Notes under the pieces: generated by a model | What the model saw: the letters and a program-made list of their open reading frames with translations, nothing else | Databases searched by the model: none | What the model was told of the DNA's origin: nothing | Position numbers and translations under genes: made by a program | Assembly: GCA_001574975.1 (NCBI GenBank) | Contig: KQ965839.1 | Location: forward strand, 1 to 64,000 | Source: Gonapodya prolifera JEL478 | Lineage: Eukaryota; Monoblepharomycota; Monoblepharidomycetes; Monoblepharidales; Gonapodyaceae | Length of the DNA stretch: 64,000 bases | Direction of reading: 5' to 3' | In this document: positions 43,534 to 55,143 of the stretch, piece by piece | How positions within the stretch are numbered: position 1 is the stretch's first letter | Layout of the letters: the number at the start of each line of letters is the position of its first letter

Positions 43534-46338
43534 ATGGCACTGACTCTCGACTCCAAGCAGAGCGCGGTGCTGTTCGACGTGCCAGAGGACATCAAGGCCT
43601 GTGAGCGCCGCCCTTCCCGGCGTTTGCATTCCGGAATCGCTCACTCAAAGCCCGTACTCAATCGCCGATTCCGACTCGCACTGCAGACCTCAAGGTCCTC
43701 GACGATTTCATCGAGAAGGAGATCAAGCCGCTCCAGGAAAAGGACGACAACAACAGATTGTACGTGCTTCCTCCAATCGCGCGTCGGAGGGGGTTCGACT
43801 TCCGAGGTTGCCATTCACTCACACCACACCACACACCGCACACCCAGCTTCGACCACCGCCGCGAATGGGCACGCACCGACTTTGAAAACGGCGGTTTGC
43901 CGAGGAAGGAATGGGAGGACCTTCTCTCTCAGGTTCGTACCCATCCGCATTGGGAGAGGGTGGGAATAGAATCGTCTCATTCCTTCCAATTCTTGCCTTT
44001 CTGATCTATCCGACGAATGACACCTGACGCGTCCGTCGCCCCTTCTCGCAGATGAGGCGCTTGGCGGACAAGGCCGGGCACTACAGGTTCCCCCTGCCCA
44101 AAGAGTACGGAGGACAGAACGGATCGAACCTCGCAAGTGAGTTTGCTTGGCGCACTGAAGAATGTGGAAGGGTGGGAGGGTGGGATTGAGGTTGTGGTTG
44201 GGTTTGGGTGGAAGGCGTGTGTTCGTGTAATGGAAGAGTGAGTGGGGGGCTCAAGGCCGATTGCATGTCGATCTGCCGATTGAATGTCGCCCGCCGCGAG
44301 TGCAGCGAGATTCTCGCCGGAGAACAAGTATCTCCAGAGGTCGAGGGTAGTTCGGACACGGATTCAATATCAGTGGGGTCGACACCCACGGCGCCAACAC
44401 CATTGCTCTGCACCACTGGGGTCTCATTCACCCGACTAAACATCCACCCCATTTCCACCACGCTTCCATCTCACATCTCCCCCCTTCCACCACACTCCAA
44501 ACTCTAAACCGGCCCCCCACCCCTCCCCGCAGTGGCCGTGATCCGCGAGCACCTCGCGCACAAGGGACTGGGCCTGCACAACGACTTGCAGAATGAGAGC
44601 TCGATTGTCGGGAACATGCCGGTGCGTTGTCGTGGTTGGGTGGAGGGGGAGGGGTGGGGAAGGGGGGCGGTATGACTCAGGATTATCGCAAGATGAATTT
44701 GGAGGGTGGAAGGGACGTCTGGCACTCGTGTGGTCTAGTGGTCTTTATTGACTCTTGAGGGAGGCACACGTCATTGCGTGTTCAAGTGCTCCACATTGCA
44801 ACAAAAGAGGACTCTCGTGTCCAAGCCCCATACATTTACCCCGACTCCGATCCACTCTAGACTGTCCTCATGTTCCGCGACTTTGGCACCCCCGAGCAAA
44901 AAAAGACCATCATCCCGCAGCTCCTCAACGGCACCATCAAGATCGCGTTCGGGCTCACTGAGCCTAACCACGGCTCGGACGCCACGTGGATGACTACCAG
45001 TGCTGTCAAGGATGGCGATGGATGGCGTATGTTCATGCGTTTCTCTTCAGTGGTGGCTCCGTCCCCCTCTAACGTGGGAGTTCTGCAGGCATCAACGGCG
45101 CCAAAATGTGGACCACCGGACTCCACGTCGCGACCCACAGCTACATCTTCGCCAGGACCAGCGGCAAGCCCGGCGACCCGAGGGGTATCACGTGTTTCAT
45201 CGTCCCGACCAATGCGCCAGGGTTCAAGATCGAGGAGTACCTGTGGACGTGAGTGGCTCACAAACTTACGGGGACAGTCATTGCCGCTCCACCCCGTGCT
45301 CATACTTCACACTTTCCTCAAAAGGTTCAACATGCCGACTGATCACCCGCGCATCAGCCTCAAGGACGTCTGGGTTGCTGGAAACTCGTTCTTGGGAGAC
45401 TTTGAGGACGGGGTGAGTCCTCGTCCTACGGCGATATCTGTGCTGTTGTCGTAAAGCTGACAGCTGTGCATGTGCGCTTTGCCAGCTCGCACTCGCTCAA
45501 CATTTCGTGCACGAAAACCGCATTCGTCAGGCTGCGAGCTCGCTCGGGGCTGCCCAGTACTGTATCGTAAGTGGAATTGTGCCCATCTTTGTTCCACCAG
45601 TACAGACAGCCAAACCTATTTCCACGACTAGGACGAGAGCGTGAAGTACGCCAAGGTCCGCAAGCCGTGAGTTCAACAACCCCGCCCTTATATGACGACG
45701 TCACGCTGACAATGCCGCTTGAAAGGTTCGGCAAGCCCCTGTCTGCAAACCAAGCCATCCAATGGCCGCTCGTGGAGCTGCACACGGAAGCCGCCATGCT
45801 GAGGCTGCTCATTAGGCAGACCGCTGCTCAAATGGACACCATGTCCAAGCCGGACGTGGCCAAGTTCCTCAGTGACAAGGTCGCCATGTGTGAGTCCACA
45901 ACTTCTCCCCCCCACTTGGCCCTGTATGGCGACTGATAGGTGATTTCTGTTTTTGTTTGGGACATTAGGCAACTACAGGGCGAACAGGCTCGTATGTGAA
46001 GCGGCGGACCGCGCTATGCAGATTCACGGCGGTATTGGGTACAGCCGACACAAGCCGTTCGGTAAGTTTGCTATTCCCGACAGCTACCTCGACGGCGAAC
46101 CGTTTCCGTGACTTACGGCGCTGCCCAATTCTCTTCCCAGAACACATCTACCGCCACCACCGCCGGTACCGGATCACTGAGGGCTCGGAGGAGATCCAGA
46201 TGAGGCGTGTGGCGCAAGTGAGTTGACGTTCACACTCGGACGCGATGGCGTACAGATGAGCTAACGTGGGATATCTTGCAGTATCTGTTCGCTTACAATA
46301 AGGAGGTTAGCCCTACCGGTCGTAGAGCGAAGATGTAA
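43534..46338 (+). CDS. acyl-CoA dehydrogenase
   Basis: Flavoprotein that introduces the alpha-beta double bond in acyl-CoA during fatty-acid or amino-acid breakdown. Fourteen exons (43534-43600, 43687-43759, 43848-43932, 44052-44136, 44533-44621, 44861-45026, 45089-45248, 45325-45412, 45486-45566, 45632-45666, 45726-45889, 45969-46061, 46141-46217, 46282-46338) give 439 aa. Motifs: LTEPNHGSDATWM (FAD/substrate binding), INGAKMWTTG, FVHENRIRQAASS, IHGGIGYSRHKPFEH and the C-terminal YRITEGSEEIQ. There is no peroxisomal SKL and no evident presequence, so location is unclear. It resembles the fungal cytosolic/peroxisomal ACAD10/11-like group, an inference from the SLKDVWVAGNSFLG region. Introns 44137-44532 and 44622-44860 are unusually long for this genome. 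Confidence 0.92.
44727..44796 (+). other. tRNA-like A-box/B-box pair inside an intron (possible tRNA relic or SINE head)
   Basis: Within a 239-nt intron of the acyl-CoA dehydrogenase gene, 'tggtctagtgg' resembles a Pol III A box and, about 48 bp later, 'gttcaagtgct' resembles a B box. The ends can pair (TGTGG with CCACA). The T and anticodon stems do not pair properly, so this is not a working tRNA as read. Confidence 0.25.
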
Positions 46339-46547
46339 GAGAAGGTTTAATGAACGAGTACATGAAGTAAAGCAGCACAATATAGTGAGATTAGCTCGAT
46401 CTTTTTGAAGCAGGTAACCTTGATGAAGACGTCGCATGCTGTGAAGTGAAGACACGAACATGTTGGCCACCAATAGTCATAGAAGTCAGTAATGACGTCC
46501 ATTCATAAATTAACCCACTGTGCGTGTAGAGGAAGAATTGTGACCGA

Positions 46548-48590
46548 ATGTGTAATGAGACAACCCGCCCATCCCCCCGGATGATGGAACATGACATACT
46601 CAATCAGGCGGCGGAAGCCACCTCTGATTCTGCATCGCCTGCTAAACTGAAAGGGGAACGCAGAAAGCGAGGAGATCTCCTCTACGATCTGATCGAGGCG
46701 GGGGCCCTACAGCAGTTGGCGACCGAGAGGGAAGAACGGCGAATTCGGCTTGCCGCTAAAGTGGAGCAAACACGGCTAGCGATCGCAGACAAGGCCGTCC
46801 GTCTCAAGTGTGCCCAGGCGCAACGGGAGGAGGCAGACCGCCAGAAACGTCTTGCGAAGGTTCGCGACAGAAGTGTGCTTTCCTTGACGTCCTCATCATC
46901 AATCGCTTGATCCGTACAATCTCCTCACCAGTTGAAATCATTACATCCTGTTACTAAACGCCGCCATCAACCCGGCATTGTTGTCCCCCTGTCGACGGAA
47001 CCGAAGCGCTTTCATGTGTCCTCAAACCATTCAGGGAATAATCTCGGCGCACTGTCTGCAAACAACTCGCACCGCTCCACCACTATCGCCAACAATTTGT
47101 CCAGCTGCTTGGCGGACAGCCATGTCCTTTCTGTTTCGTCAACCGTGTTCCGACAGGATCCACAGTTACATTCGCGGACAGAACATGCGAGCCGAGCAGG
47201 CCGGAATGAATTGAGCTCTTCTGCCGACTCACGCCGAAGATCGCGATTCATGATTATACACAGCGCGACCCCCGGGCGGAGTAGCAGGGCAACCCTTTTT
47301 TCACGGCCAACTTCCGGACACAAGAACGTTGCGAACGATGTTCCACAGGCTTCGTTTCGTCCCGGGGACGATTTACCACCCTTTTCGAAGCTAGAGGGCC
47401 ACCCAACTTCGCAACACGACAACCTTACATCACTTCCTCGGTACAGTCTCTCGCTCGCGGCTCCTCGACATAGCTCCTCAAGGCAGCGCTCCAACTCATT
47501 AGCGCCAGCAAGCCCCGTTGATCGTGTTTTTGGTTCTGAACGTGCGTGGCTGTCATTTCACGACCGGTACATCAAGGGATGGGAGATTGGCGGAGGTTCC
47601 AAGGGAATTGAGGGAGCGCAAGAGTTTCTGGAGTCGGTGAAAGTAAGAGCGACAAAGTCAGCGAAGAGACGGGGTGCAGAAATGTGGAACCATGTGAGTT
47701 CTTTAAATTGTGAAGGAATCGTGTACACCATCTCCGTTTCTCATGCGCATCAGTCACCGACCATCTCAGCTAATCCTCGAATAACAACGAACGAGGCGAG
47801 GTCTGGTAACCAGTCCCATCGACGCCTCCTGCTCACCAAAACGAGCCTCCTCGCCCATGCCGAACGGAACAAGACTCGAGTTTCCCAGTTCATCACCGCA
47901 AGACCCGAGTTTGGCCAAGTGTTTGGAAAAGATGACCAAGACGAACACGAAAACGAAGACGAAACAGGTGGAAGTGAAAGCGAGGAAGTAGAAAGCGAGT
48001 ACTCAGGTTCAAACCTTCACACGCCGATGGCCAATCCAAGCTTTGTCGGGGGCATACGAGCGAGCGGGGTTTGGGAGAGCTTACGAAAGTCGGGCTCGGC
48101 GGCTCAGGACGAGACAAGAGGAATGGACGGGCTCCTTAATGCCAACATCGAGTCCCGAATACTTGATGACAATGACGTGAGATTTGACGGAAGCTCGGCT
48201 GTGCAGCAGAGCTCAGAGGAAATTTCCAGTTTCTCCAACAACCTTGTTGTCTCTATGAGTGATGAAGGTCCAGCAAACACCGGAGGAATTGCGGATAGCT
48301 TGTTGCACACATCTGAAGGCGTCGAAGATGAGACGACTTCGCGGCAAGGTCTCGATGAAACGAATGAAATCTCGGCCGGAAGATTTACTTCTGCGGTACT
48401 TCCGTGGGAGCCATTGTCCATGGCAGCGACGGTAGAAGGTCCCCGAACCTGGACAATCATTCCTCGCAACTCACGATCGACAGAAGCCCCGGATGTGGAT
48501 GTGCAGTATCTCGGTAAGGTACTCAGGTCATCGACAAAAGTCAAATTCCTGGAAGTGGAGAGAGATGTTGGTCGCGTGTATGCGCTGTGA
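46548..48590 (+). CDS. coiled-coil protein of unknown function
   Basis: Exons 46548-46859, 46932-47694 and 47755-48590 give 636 aa. The first join merges what would otherwise be two separate frames: donor GTTCGC at 46860, acceptor at 46931, phase kept. The second intron is a 60-nt in-frame one with a GTGAGT donor, so it could be retained. Residues about 35-104 are a strongly charged helix (ATEREERRIRLAAKVEQ), likely coiled coil. The rest is Ser/Arg/Asn-rich and disordered, with an acidic patch near 330. A conserved-looking C-terminal segment ends VQYLGKVLRSSTKVKFLEVE. No domain is recognised. It sits 209 bp downstream of the acyl-CoA dehydrogenase. Confidence 0.6.
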
Positions 48591-48766
48591 CAAGATATGA
48601 ATTCTGAATTAGTTTGGTGTACATTGTTCGGGCCTTTTTCTGAGGCGTTTCTCCAATGAAATTGGCCTTGACCAGATATCTAAATGCGAATAGCAGACTA
48701 TTTACATAGGGTATTCCATGCAGAACTGGAGTCCAAATTAGTGACAATTGGGGCATAAAAAACTCT

Positions 48767-50353
48767 TCATCTCTTTCCAACCTCCGCTCTTCCCGGGGAA
48801 AACACTATTCGTGGGGGTCGTACAGGCAAAGCCGGGGGAGTGGGTGACCGTTCATTTGCATTGACAACAGGACGATCTAGGGAAGCAGTCCTTTGGGCCA
48901 CTGAGAGGGTAGTGGTTCCGATAGCAGTTTCGCTGACACAATCCATCGGGAAAAAGCCCAAAACACCTGGTTTAATACAAAGGGTTTCTCTTCGGTTCCG
49001 TAGTGCCTTCGCGAGAAGAGCAGTCTCACCTGTGGTGACGTTCAAGCCTCTCCCCCAACCATCCACGTACTCTGTGCGAGGGTTTAGTCATGCTACAGAG
49101 TGGTGCTTCCAGCAACCCTTGACTCACCGAGGTGCACAAAAACCTCTTGTCCGATATCCAGCTCGATTTCATCGCCCTCTCGAGGCGTGTACGGAAGCCG
49201 TACCTGACCCAAGGATGATCACTAAGCACCGCATATCAAAGAACGCCACAAATAAGGTGTTCCTTACAAGTCGAACTTGTTTGATTGGAGTGGGAGGGAT
49301 TACTTGTTGCTTTAGCGTTGAATTCGCGAGTTGGATCTTCAAATTTGCGATCTCATGGTGCAATAATTTGAGTTGGTGTTCGTAATGCGCAGTCTGTGTG
49401 TCCAGTTTCTCCTCCAACGTTTCTAATTGTCCCCGAAGATCGCTCACAATTAACTCGACAGAGGACTCGACCATTCTGGCGACTTCTTCCTTTGCTCGTC
49501 GTGCCAGTTCTTCTTCGGCGCGCTGACGCTGTCTCTCAAGTTCACCCAAACGGTGGCCTTGAAGGAGGTCGTGAATTTTTCGATCCTTCAGTGTTCTTGT
49601 TCCCTCTAAAATTTCTTCTGACACGGAGGCGCCATGCCGAATGAGCAAGGTGACGATTTCGATCTTTGGGGTCAGCGAAACCTCAAGAAGGCGGTCGGCA
49701 TTCAACGAGGGATTCACTACTTTGGGTGTTCCCCCCCTTTTGTTGATCCTGAACTTGAACGAGCTTTGTGCGTCGGATTGCCAGTTCGTTATCGGCTTCG
49801 CCTCAGCATTTGTGACCCGTCCAGCCCGCCCGACCGCCAAAGCGAGGGCCGAAGGGTAGCTCCAATTGGCTTCCCATCGCGATTTGTTCCAATTTTCTGT
49901 TGTCCACGGGTCCAGACCGCTGATTTGCCACCCAATGGCAATATTAGGATCAGAGCCACCTTCTAATAACGCGGACACCATGTCAACTTGTCCATAAAGT
50001 ATGGCAAGGGCAAGTGCTGATTCCCCCTCTGATGTGTCCGTACGCGGAGGACCGGAAGTGCGATCCCATCTCCCCGTGTTCACCGTCAGTGTCACCACCT
50101 TCCGGACATTTGGGGACGCACCATCCGACAGACATTGACGAGCTCCAATCACGTTCCCCGATTCCACAGCTTCGATGAGATTAAAATCCCTCGCCAGACT
50201 CGCATTTGAGACTGAGCGCATGGAAAATAATAGGTGTCCAATTCTGTTCCTGAGGGTTTGGCCTCGTCCAACCCGCCAAGCCCGGCCAGACCTTCTCCCT
50301 TTTCCTTTCGTATCGCGGAAGCCCTCATCCGTCTCGTGGTCCCTTCTTTTCAT
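48767..50353 (-). CDS. ankyrin repeat - coiled coil - SH3 domain protein
   Basis: Likely adaptor protein. Exons 50353-49304, 49203-49128, 49071-49030 and 48966-48767 give 455 aa. Order: a basic N-terminus; ankyrin repeats at about 55-235 (NLIEAVESGNVIGARQCL, SALALAILYGQVDMVSALLE, KIEIVTLLIRHGASV); a charged coiled coil at about 265-350 (GELERQRQRAEEELARRAKE and on); then an SH3 domain at about 351-400 split over three exons (YTPREGDEIEL, YVDGWGRGLN, GVLGFFPMDCV), with the usual ALYDY-like start, GW and FP..Y/CV signals. The tail is Pro-rich (PTPPALPVRPPR), itself a possible SH3 ligand. A downstream ATG at 50221 (MRSVSNAS) is an alternative start. Partners are unknown; similar fungal proteins are thought to act at the cortex or endocytic sites. 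Confidence 0.8.
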
Positions 50354-50538
50354 TCATCGTGCTCATCGTGCTGAATTTATCTGCAAGGGTGCAGTATTCC
50401 AGCTTGAATACAGCAACGTGAACGTGCAACTGGAAACGGCGGGGGTTTGAATTTTGCCGTCCGTGGTGCCGCACTTCAGATCACGTTGACGCCCCAAATC
50501 GCCTCACACTCGAAACTTTCCTCGGACGCACGCTCGCG

Positions 50539-53178
50539 ATGGTTGCCTCGGCCGTTCCGGCTGCTCCCCGGGAGGCCAAGCGGGTGAGCGCAGTTCTCGG
50601 TCAAACTTGGATCTGCATTCCCACTTACCGGGTTTCGAATCTTTGTACCTGGCGCACTACTTTCTGACACAAACGTCGGCGATTCCGGCAGGTCATGGAA
50701 GCTCATGTGGAACAGCTCGTTGAGGCGATGGAAACTCGAAATCCCCACCAACTGGCTTGCTCATTCGGCCATGCATTTGAGTGCTCAAGCTGTCTTGGCA
50801 TCTACTGGGCTATTTTGGACGCACTGTGTGACCACGTGGATTCGAATACGGAGTTTCGGTCCTTTGCTTTCAAAACGTTCATGACGGTGGGCGGCCAACC
50901 ATACCTTCATTCCATTTTGGACGGTCTCGCACATATCATTGGACGCTTGCGTGGGCGCTCTGCGACTAAACCACCCAGCTACGATGCCCTCTTTGACGCA
51001 TTCCACCTTGCATCCTGGTTGCGACTTACTGTCGTCCGCAACCCGGAAGTGCCAACGTACCTCGCATCTCTCCCCGAGTTACAATGGAAAAAAATTCTGG
51101 ATCTCTCCGTAGCTCTCTACCTGTGCCGCCAGCGGAGTGAATCTTCCCAGGGTGAAACCGCTTCAGCGATCCTTGGAATCCTGTTCCATATTGTGGGATA
51201 CACACTGGCGGTAGCGAGCGCCCCTCACCGCGCGCAGGCGTGTGAAATAGTCCGTCGACATTCTGCCTTTTCGAGGGCACTCGAAGCTCTCACCGGAGAC
51301 CCTAAAAGTGATCCTGGCCTCACCAATCGCGCAATTGCGATTTTTGATCAACTGGATACCCCGCGATCATCCCACAACGCCAACCCACGTCGTGTACAAG
51401 GTGCCTGCGGACACTTTTATTGTGATGGTGAAGACCCTCTCGCGAGTCCAGAACCCGGTAACACCCGCATTCGGGTGTGCGAGAAATGTAACCTCATCCG
51501 ATACTGTTCATCCCAATGCCAGCGTGAAGACTGGCAATGGCACAAAGCGTTCTGTGGACGCCGAGATCTACCTACCGCAGATAAGCTGAAGCTGCCAAAA
51601 GGGTGGGATGATGATGGACACTTTGTTGTCATGAAGCAAGTGGGAATAGACAGTCCAAAGGAGGATTACGATTCAAGCGGGGATAGTTTTGCGTCTGAAG
51701 ATCCTGTGGACAATTTTCGTGGAGGAATTCGCTCGCCCGAACATGAAGAAGAAGAAGAAGATCATGAAAGCGTTGTTCGGAAGCTGGACGTTCTTGTGCC
51801 CGTCCCTGCTCACTACGATTCACCAATATCTCCAGAAGAGGAAGTGCGGAGTGCACGTAAGAGTTCGCATGGGATGCCAGAAGAGGAGCTGTCAGCGTAT
51901 TATCGGTCCTCATTTTATGGATCGCTGTTCCGGACGGCGAGTTCCACCAGTGTTGGCGGTCGGGGTCTTGGACTTTCTTCTGGAATTCCGACCCCGCCAA
52001 TCAGTGCGAACCGGAGCTTCTCTACACCTCTTGGAGGGAGCACTCGGCTGACTCCAAAAAGCCGTGAACAGTCTCGGGAGCGAGATTCCCCGCCCAATTC
52101 CTTCCGTCAACCAATCTCCACCGGCAGATCTGGATCTGTAACACGAAAGTCCAGCACGCCAACTGTTGACACCGGGTATGGATCACGCAATCGCAGTTTG
52201 TCGCGTCGGGCAACAGAAGACAGTAGGTCCCGCCAGGCGGGACCAGTGTCCCGAAGAACGTCAGATGAATCGCTGGAGAGAGAGTGGTTTGGTTCGGCGA
52301 AAAAGGACCTCCATCGGGGTGAGACAAACATGTCTGATGCGTATGACAGGAAGCTAAGCGATGCGATGGGTGCGTTTCGCAGTGATGGAGACTACCATCG
52401 GTCACTTTTGAGTGATCGCGGTGCGGGATATAGTGGAGTCTCCAAGGCTGGGGGATGGAACGAGAGACGCCGGGACTCGTCTCCTCGGGATGCGCAGAGT
52501 CGGCGAGGTTCCACTAAAGGAGATGGCGGTACACCAGTATGGGATACTGGTGAAAGTTCTGACTCTTCTGGAAGCTTGCAAAGCTCTTTATCTGGCGAAA
52601 ATAGACCAAGTCCCTGGGAAGTTGCAAGAGGGAGGAGTCGAGAAGCTGGATGGAGGAGTAACAGCCAACGATCAAATGGCATCGCAGAGGAGCAGTTGTA
52701 TCAATTACGGCGTAATCCAGAAGATCGGTTTGAGGACAAGCGAAGTTTCAAACGCAGCTGGACGGACGGTGTGTCGGATAGAGAGCTTGAGCGTGGTCGA
52801 AGTCGACCGCAAGATCCTCCAACTCGTGTAATGGGCATCTCCCTGAAGCCAGGTGCGGCCGACTTTGATATCGATCGACATGTTCTGGGGGACGTGCACA
52901 AAACCAGATCGGATGCACACATGGATGGTGCACGTGCCCCTCGACAAGTTGGGCGTGAAAACACAAGCGATAAGTTTGGTACGGACAATTCCCGTCGCTC
53001 ACGCAGTTCGTGGGGCAGCAGGATGCTGGGTAGTCTTCGTGAGAGTCTCAGACTTTCTGGAAGCCCAAAAGACGACGAGCGGCGAAAGTTCGGCAGTTTG
53101 AAAGGTGGAGAAACTGGGAGCCCACGTTTCGGAAGTTGGAAAAGCAGCCGTGGTGAGGGTCGGAGTAATCAAGGGTAA
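50539..53178 (+). CDS. MYND zinc-finger protein with long disordered Ser/Arg-rich tail
   Basis: Exons 50539-50583 and 50692-53178 give 843 aa. Residues about 16-240 are helical and probably armadillo/HEAT-like. A MYND zinc finger lies at about 277-302 (CEKCNLIRYCSSQCQREDW followed by QWHKAFC), the protein-protein interaction module that binds Pro-rich motifs. The next 500 residues are low-complexity: Ser, Arg, Gly and Asp, with many RRxS/SxSPR-like sites, suggesting heavy phosphorylation. The first exon is 15 codons; the start could instead be the ATG at 50695. It is head-to-head with the ankyrin/SH3 gene, with 185 bp between starts. No enzymatic SET halves flank the MYND, so this is not a SMYD methyltransferase. 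Confidence 0.85.
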
Positions 53179-53339
53179 TTCATCGGCCAGCTGGACTGGA
53201 CATTACACGTTTTTCCATTGTACAGTTATGATTCATTTTTGTGTTCATGCAAATTCACTTTTGCCGTGTCGTGTGCGGTCATTCTACCGTGAACAACACT
53301 TTACTCCTCAATTCATTGCTGTTGTCCACGGGCAGCATT

Positions 53340-54925
53340 ATGTCGCGCTGGGGTCCTACGCCATCGCCTCCCCCCCTTCCTTCGTCGGTGTCGCCATCCC
53401 CTGGAAATCCTCCTCTCTATGCCCCTCAACCCCAACGTTCGGTTCCCATTCCCCAACCCAATGGTCTTGCCGGAAGTACAGCAAATCACCCCGGTGGCCC
53501 AAATCCGCCCTATAGCAACTCCATGTATTCCCATGGACAGTCCGGCAAGTTCACGCAGTCGGGGAATGTTGGAGCTTATGGCCAGCCTTCCCAGGGTGGA
53601 TTTTACGACTCAAATATGGGACATCAGAACCAGATGCACTATAATTCGGCCAAGTCCTCATCTCAGCCTGCGCAGCAAGGGTGGAACGGTGCTCCGGTAG
53701 CGGGACAACCACCGGTTGGGATGGGCAACTTCTTTCCGTCCCAATTTGTTCAGGATTTGACGGCAGGAAATCCCGCCGCCCAACTCGGGGTAGATTTTGC
53801 TGCGCGTATGATCGCAGAACGGAGTGAATTCGTGAATCAAAACGTGAGCTACTCTTGCCCCCACCAATGGTATCGTGAACGGTCTGACTGTTTCAACCTT
53901 TTCATCCTCAGGTACAGCCCTACCTGAATATTTCTTCCTTGAAGTACTATTTTGCAGTTTCGAACAAGTATGTGATCGACAAACTAGGGCTTCTTGTTGC
54001 GCCGTGGCGTCACACGGTAGGCTTCCCAATCACAAATCACAACTTGCCCACTCCTACTGAATGGCGGATACTTCGCAAATTACTTTGTCCGATCACCAGT
54101 CCTGGTCACGGCATGTTCGTCGCACACAGCAAGGGGCACCAGATGGATATAGAGTTCCAAGGGAGGATGTCAACGCGCCAGACCTTTACATTCCTGGTGA
54201 GCCACTGTTGCTTTTTCTCGTTAACTCTGAATATTCAGTATCATCGTTGGGTTGAAGCCATGGCATTTGTGACCTACGTACTCTTGGTTGGAATCAGTCT
54301 AGGTCAGCAAGAGAAGTATGTGGAGAAGAAAATGAGAGGTGTCTGGTTCGATGCTGTGATGCTGCAACGTTCCTTTAGATTTCACCCTTCACAACTTGGT
54401 TCGACTTCCACAACGGCATTGGCGCTACTGGCACTGGAGGTTCTCCTTTTTCGTCTCGGCGTTTACCTTCTAAACGTGAATATGGAAGGGTCGATATGGG
54501 ATATGGTTGCCGTAGGAGGGTACAAGTTCGTGGGGTAGGTTTGTTGTTGTTTATTGGTTCAAACTTCAGCTAACGGGAACCAAACTTCCAAGAATAATAT
54601 TGACGATGCTCATCAGAATGACGCCTTTGCGCTCATACACCCTTGTTTGGCTGGGGCTGTTTGCATATGTTATGGTCGCGTATGCATTCTTTTTGGTAAG
54701 CACCAAGATGACTAAGCGATATTCTAACTCTGAAGTTGGTCGCCTTTGAAGCTTCGGACACTCAAGTACACAGTTCTCCCAGAACAATTTTCTGCCCACG
54801 CACCCACTGCGGCTGCCTCAACAGCCCACCTGCCGCCGTCAGTCAAGCAACGGCGCGTCTATTTTTTGTTTGTGATGGCAGGAGTTGGGGTCGTAGTTAG
54901 TGGAATCTTGATTCGAATTGTATAA
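53340..54925 (+). CDS. YIF1: Yip1-interacting factor (YIF1), ER-Golgi membrane protein
   Basis: Multi-pass protein of COPII vesicles that works with Yip1 and Yos1 in ER-to-Golgi transport. Exons 53340-53843, 53912-54016, 54100-54196, 54258-54315, 54379-54534, 54593-54695 and 54752-54925 give 398 aa. The cytosolic N-terminus is Pro/Gln/Asn-rich. The family block is clear: LKYYFAVSNKYVIDKLGLL, PWRH, REDVNAPDLYIP, then membrane segments MAFVTYVLLVGISLG, TALALLALEVLLFRLGVYLL, GYKFVG plus a hydrophobic helix, WLGLFAYVMVAYAFFL, and a last C-terminal helix (FLFVMAGVGVVVSGILI). The intron after PWRHT removes residues that do not belong to the family. Confidence 0.92.
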
Positions 54926-55143
54926 AACGAGTGTGCTTTTTGGTGTCTTCGCAAATCTTATCCCCCCGCCGAAACCAGCTCGACACTCCATAACTTTGCG
55001 ACACGCTGCCGGGCGATTTTCGGCTAGACCTCGTTTCGCAGTATAGACACTGTGAAAGTGTCCAGTTTCTGTGCGCCATCAAGGACTTTGGATCGTGCAT
55101 TTCGACCATTATCCCGCCGATTCAAGCCTGTGACGGTTTGACG

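Noticed and set aside
46548-46910. Separate 120-codon gene
   Set aside because: Its last 16 codons fall in a good in-phase intron joining it to the long frame that lacks its own ATG at 46932, so one gene is the simpler reading.
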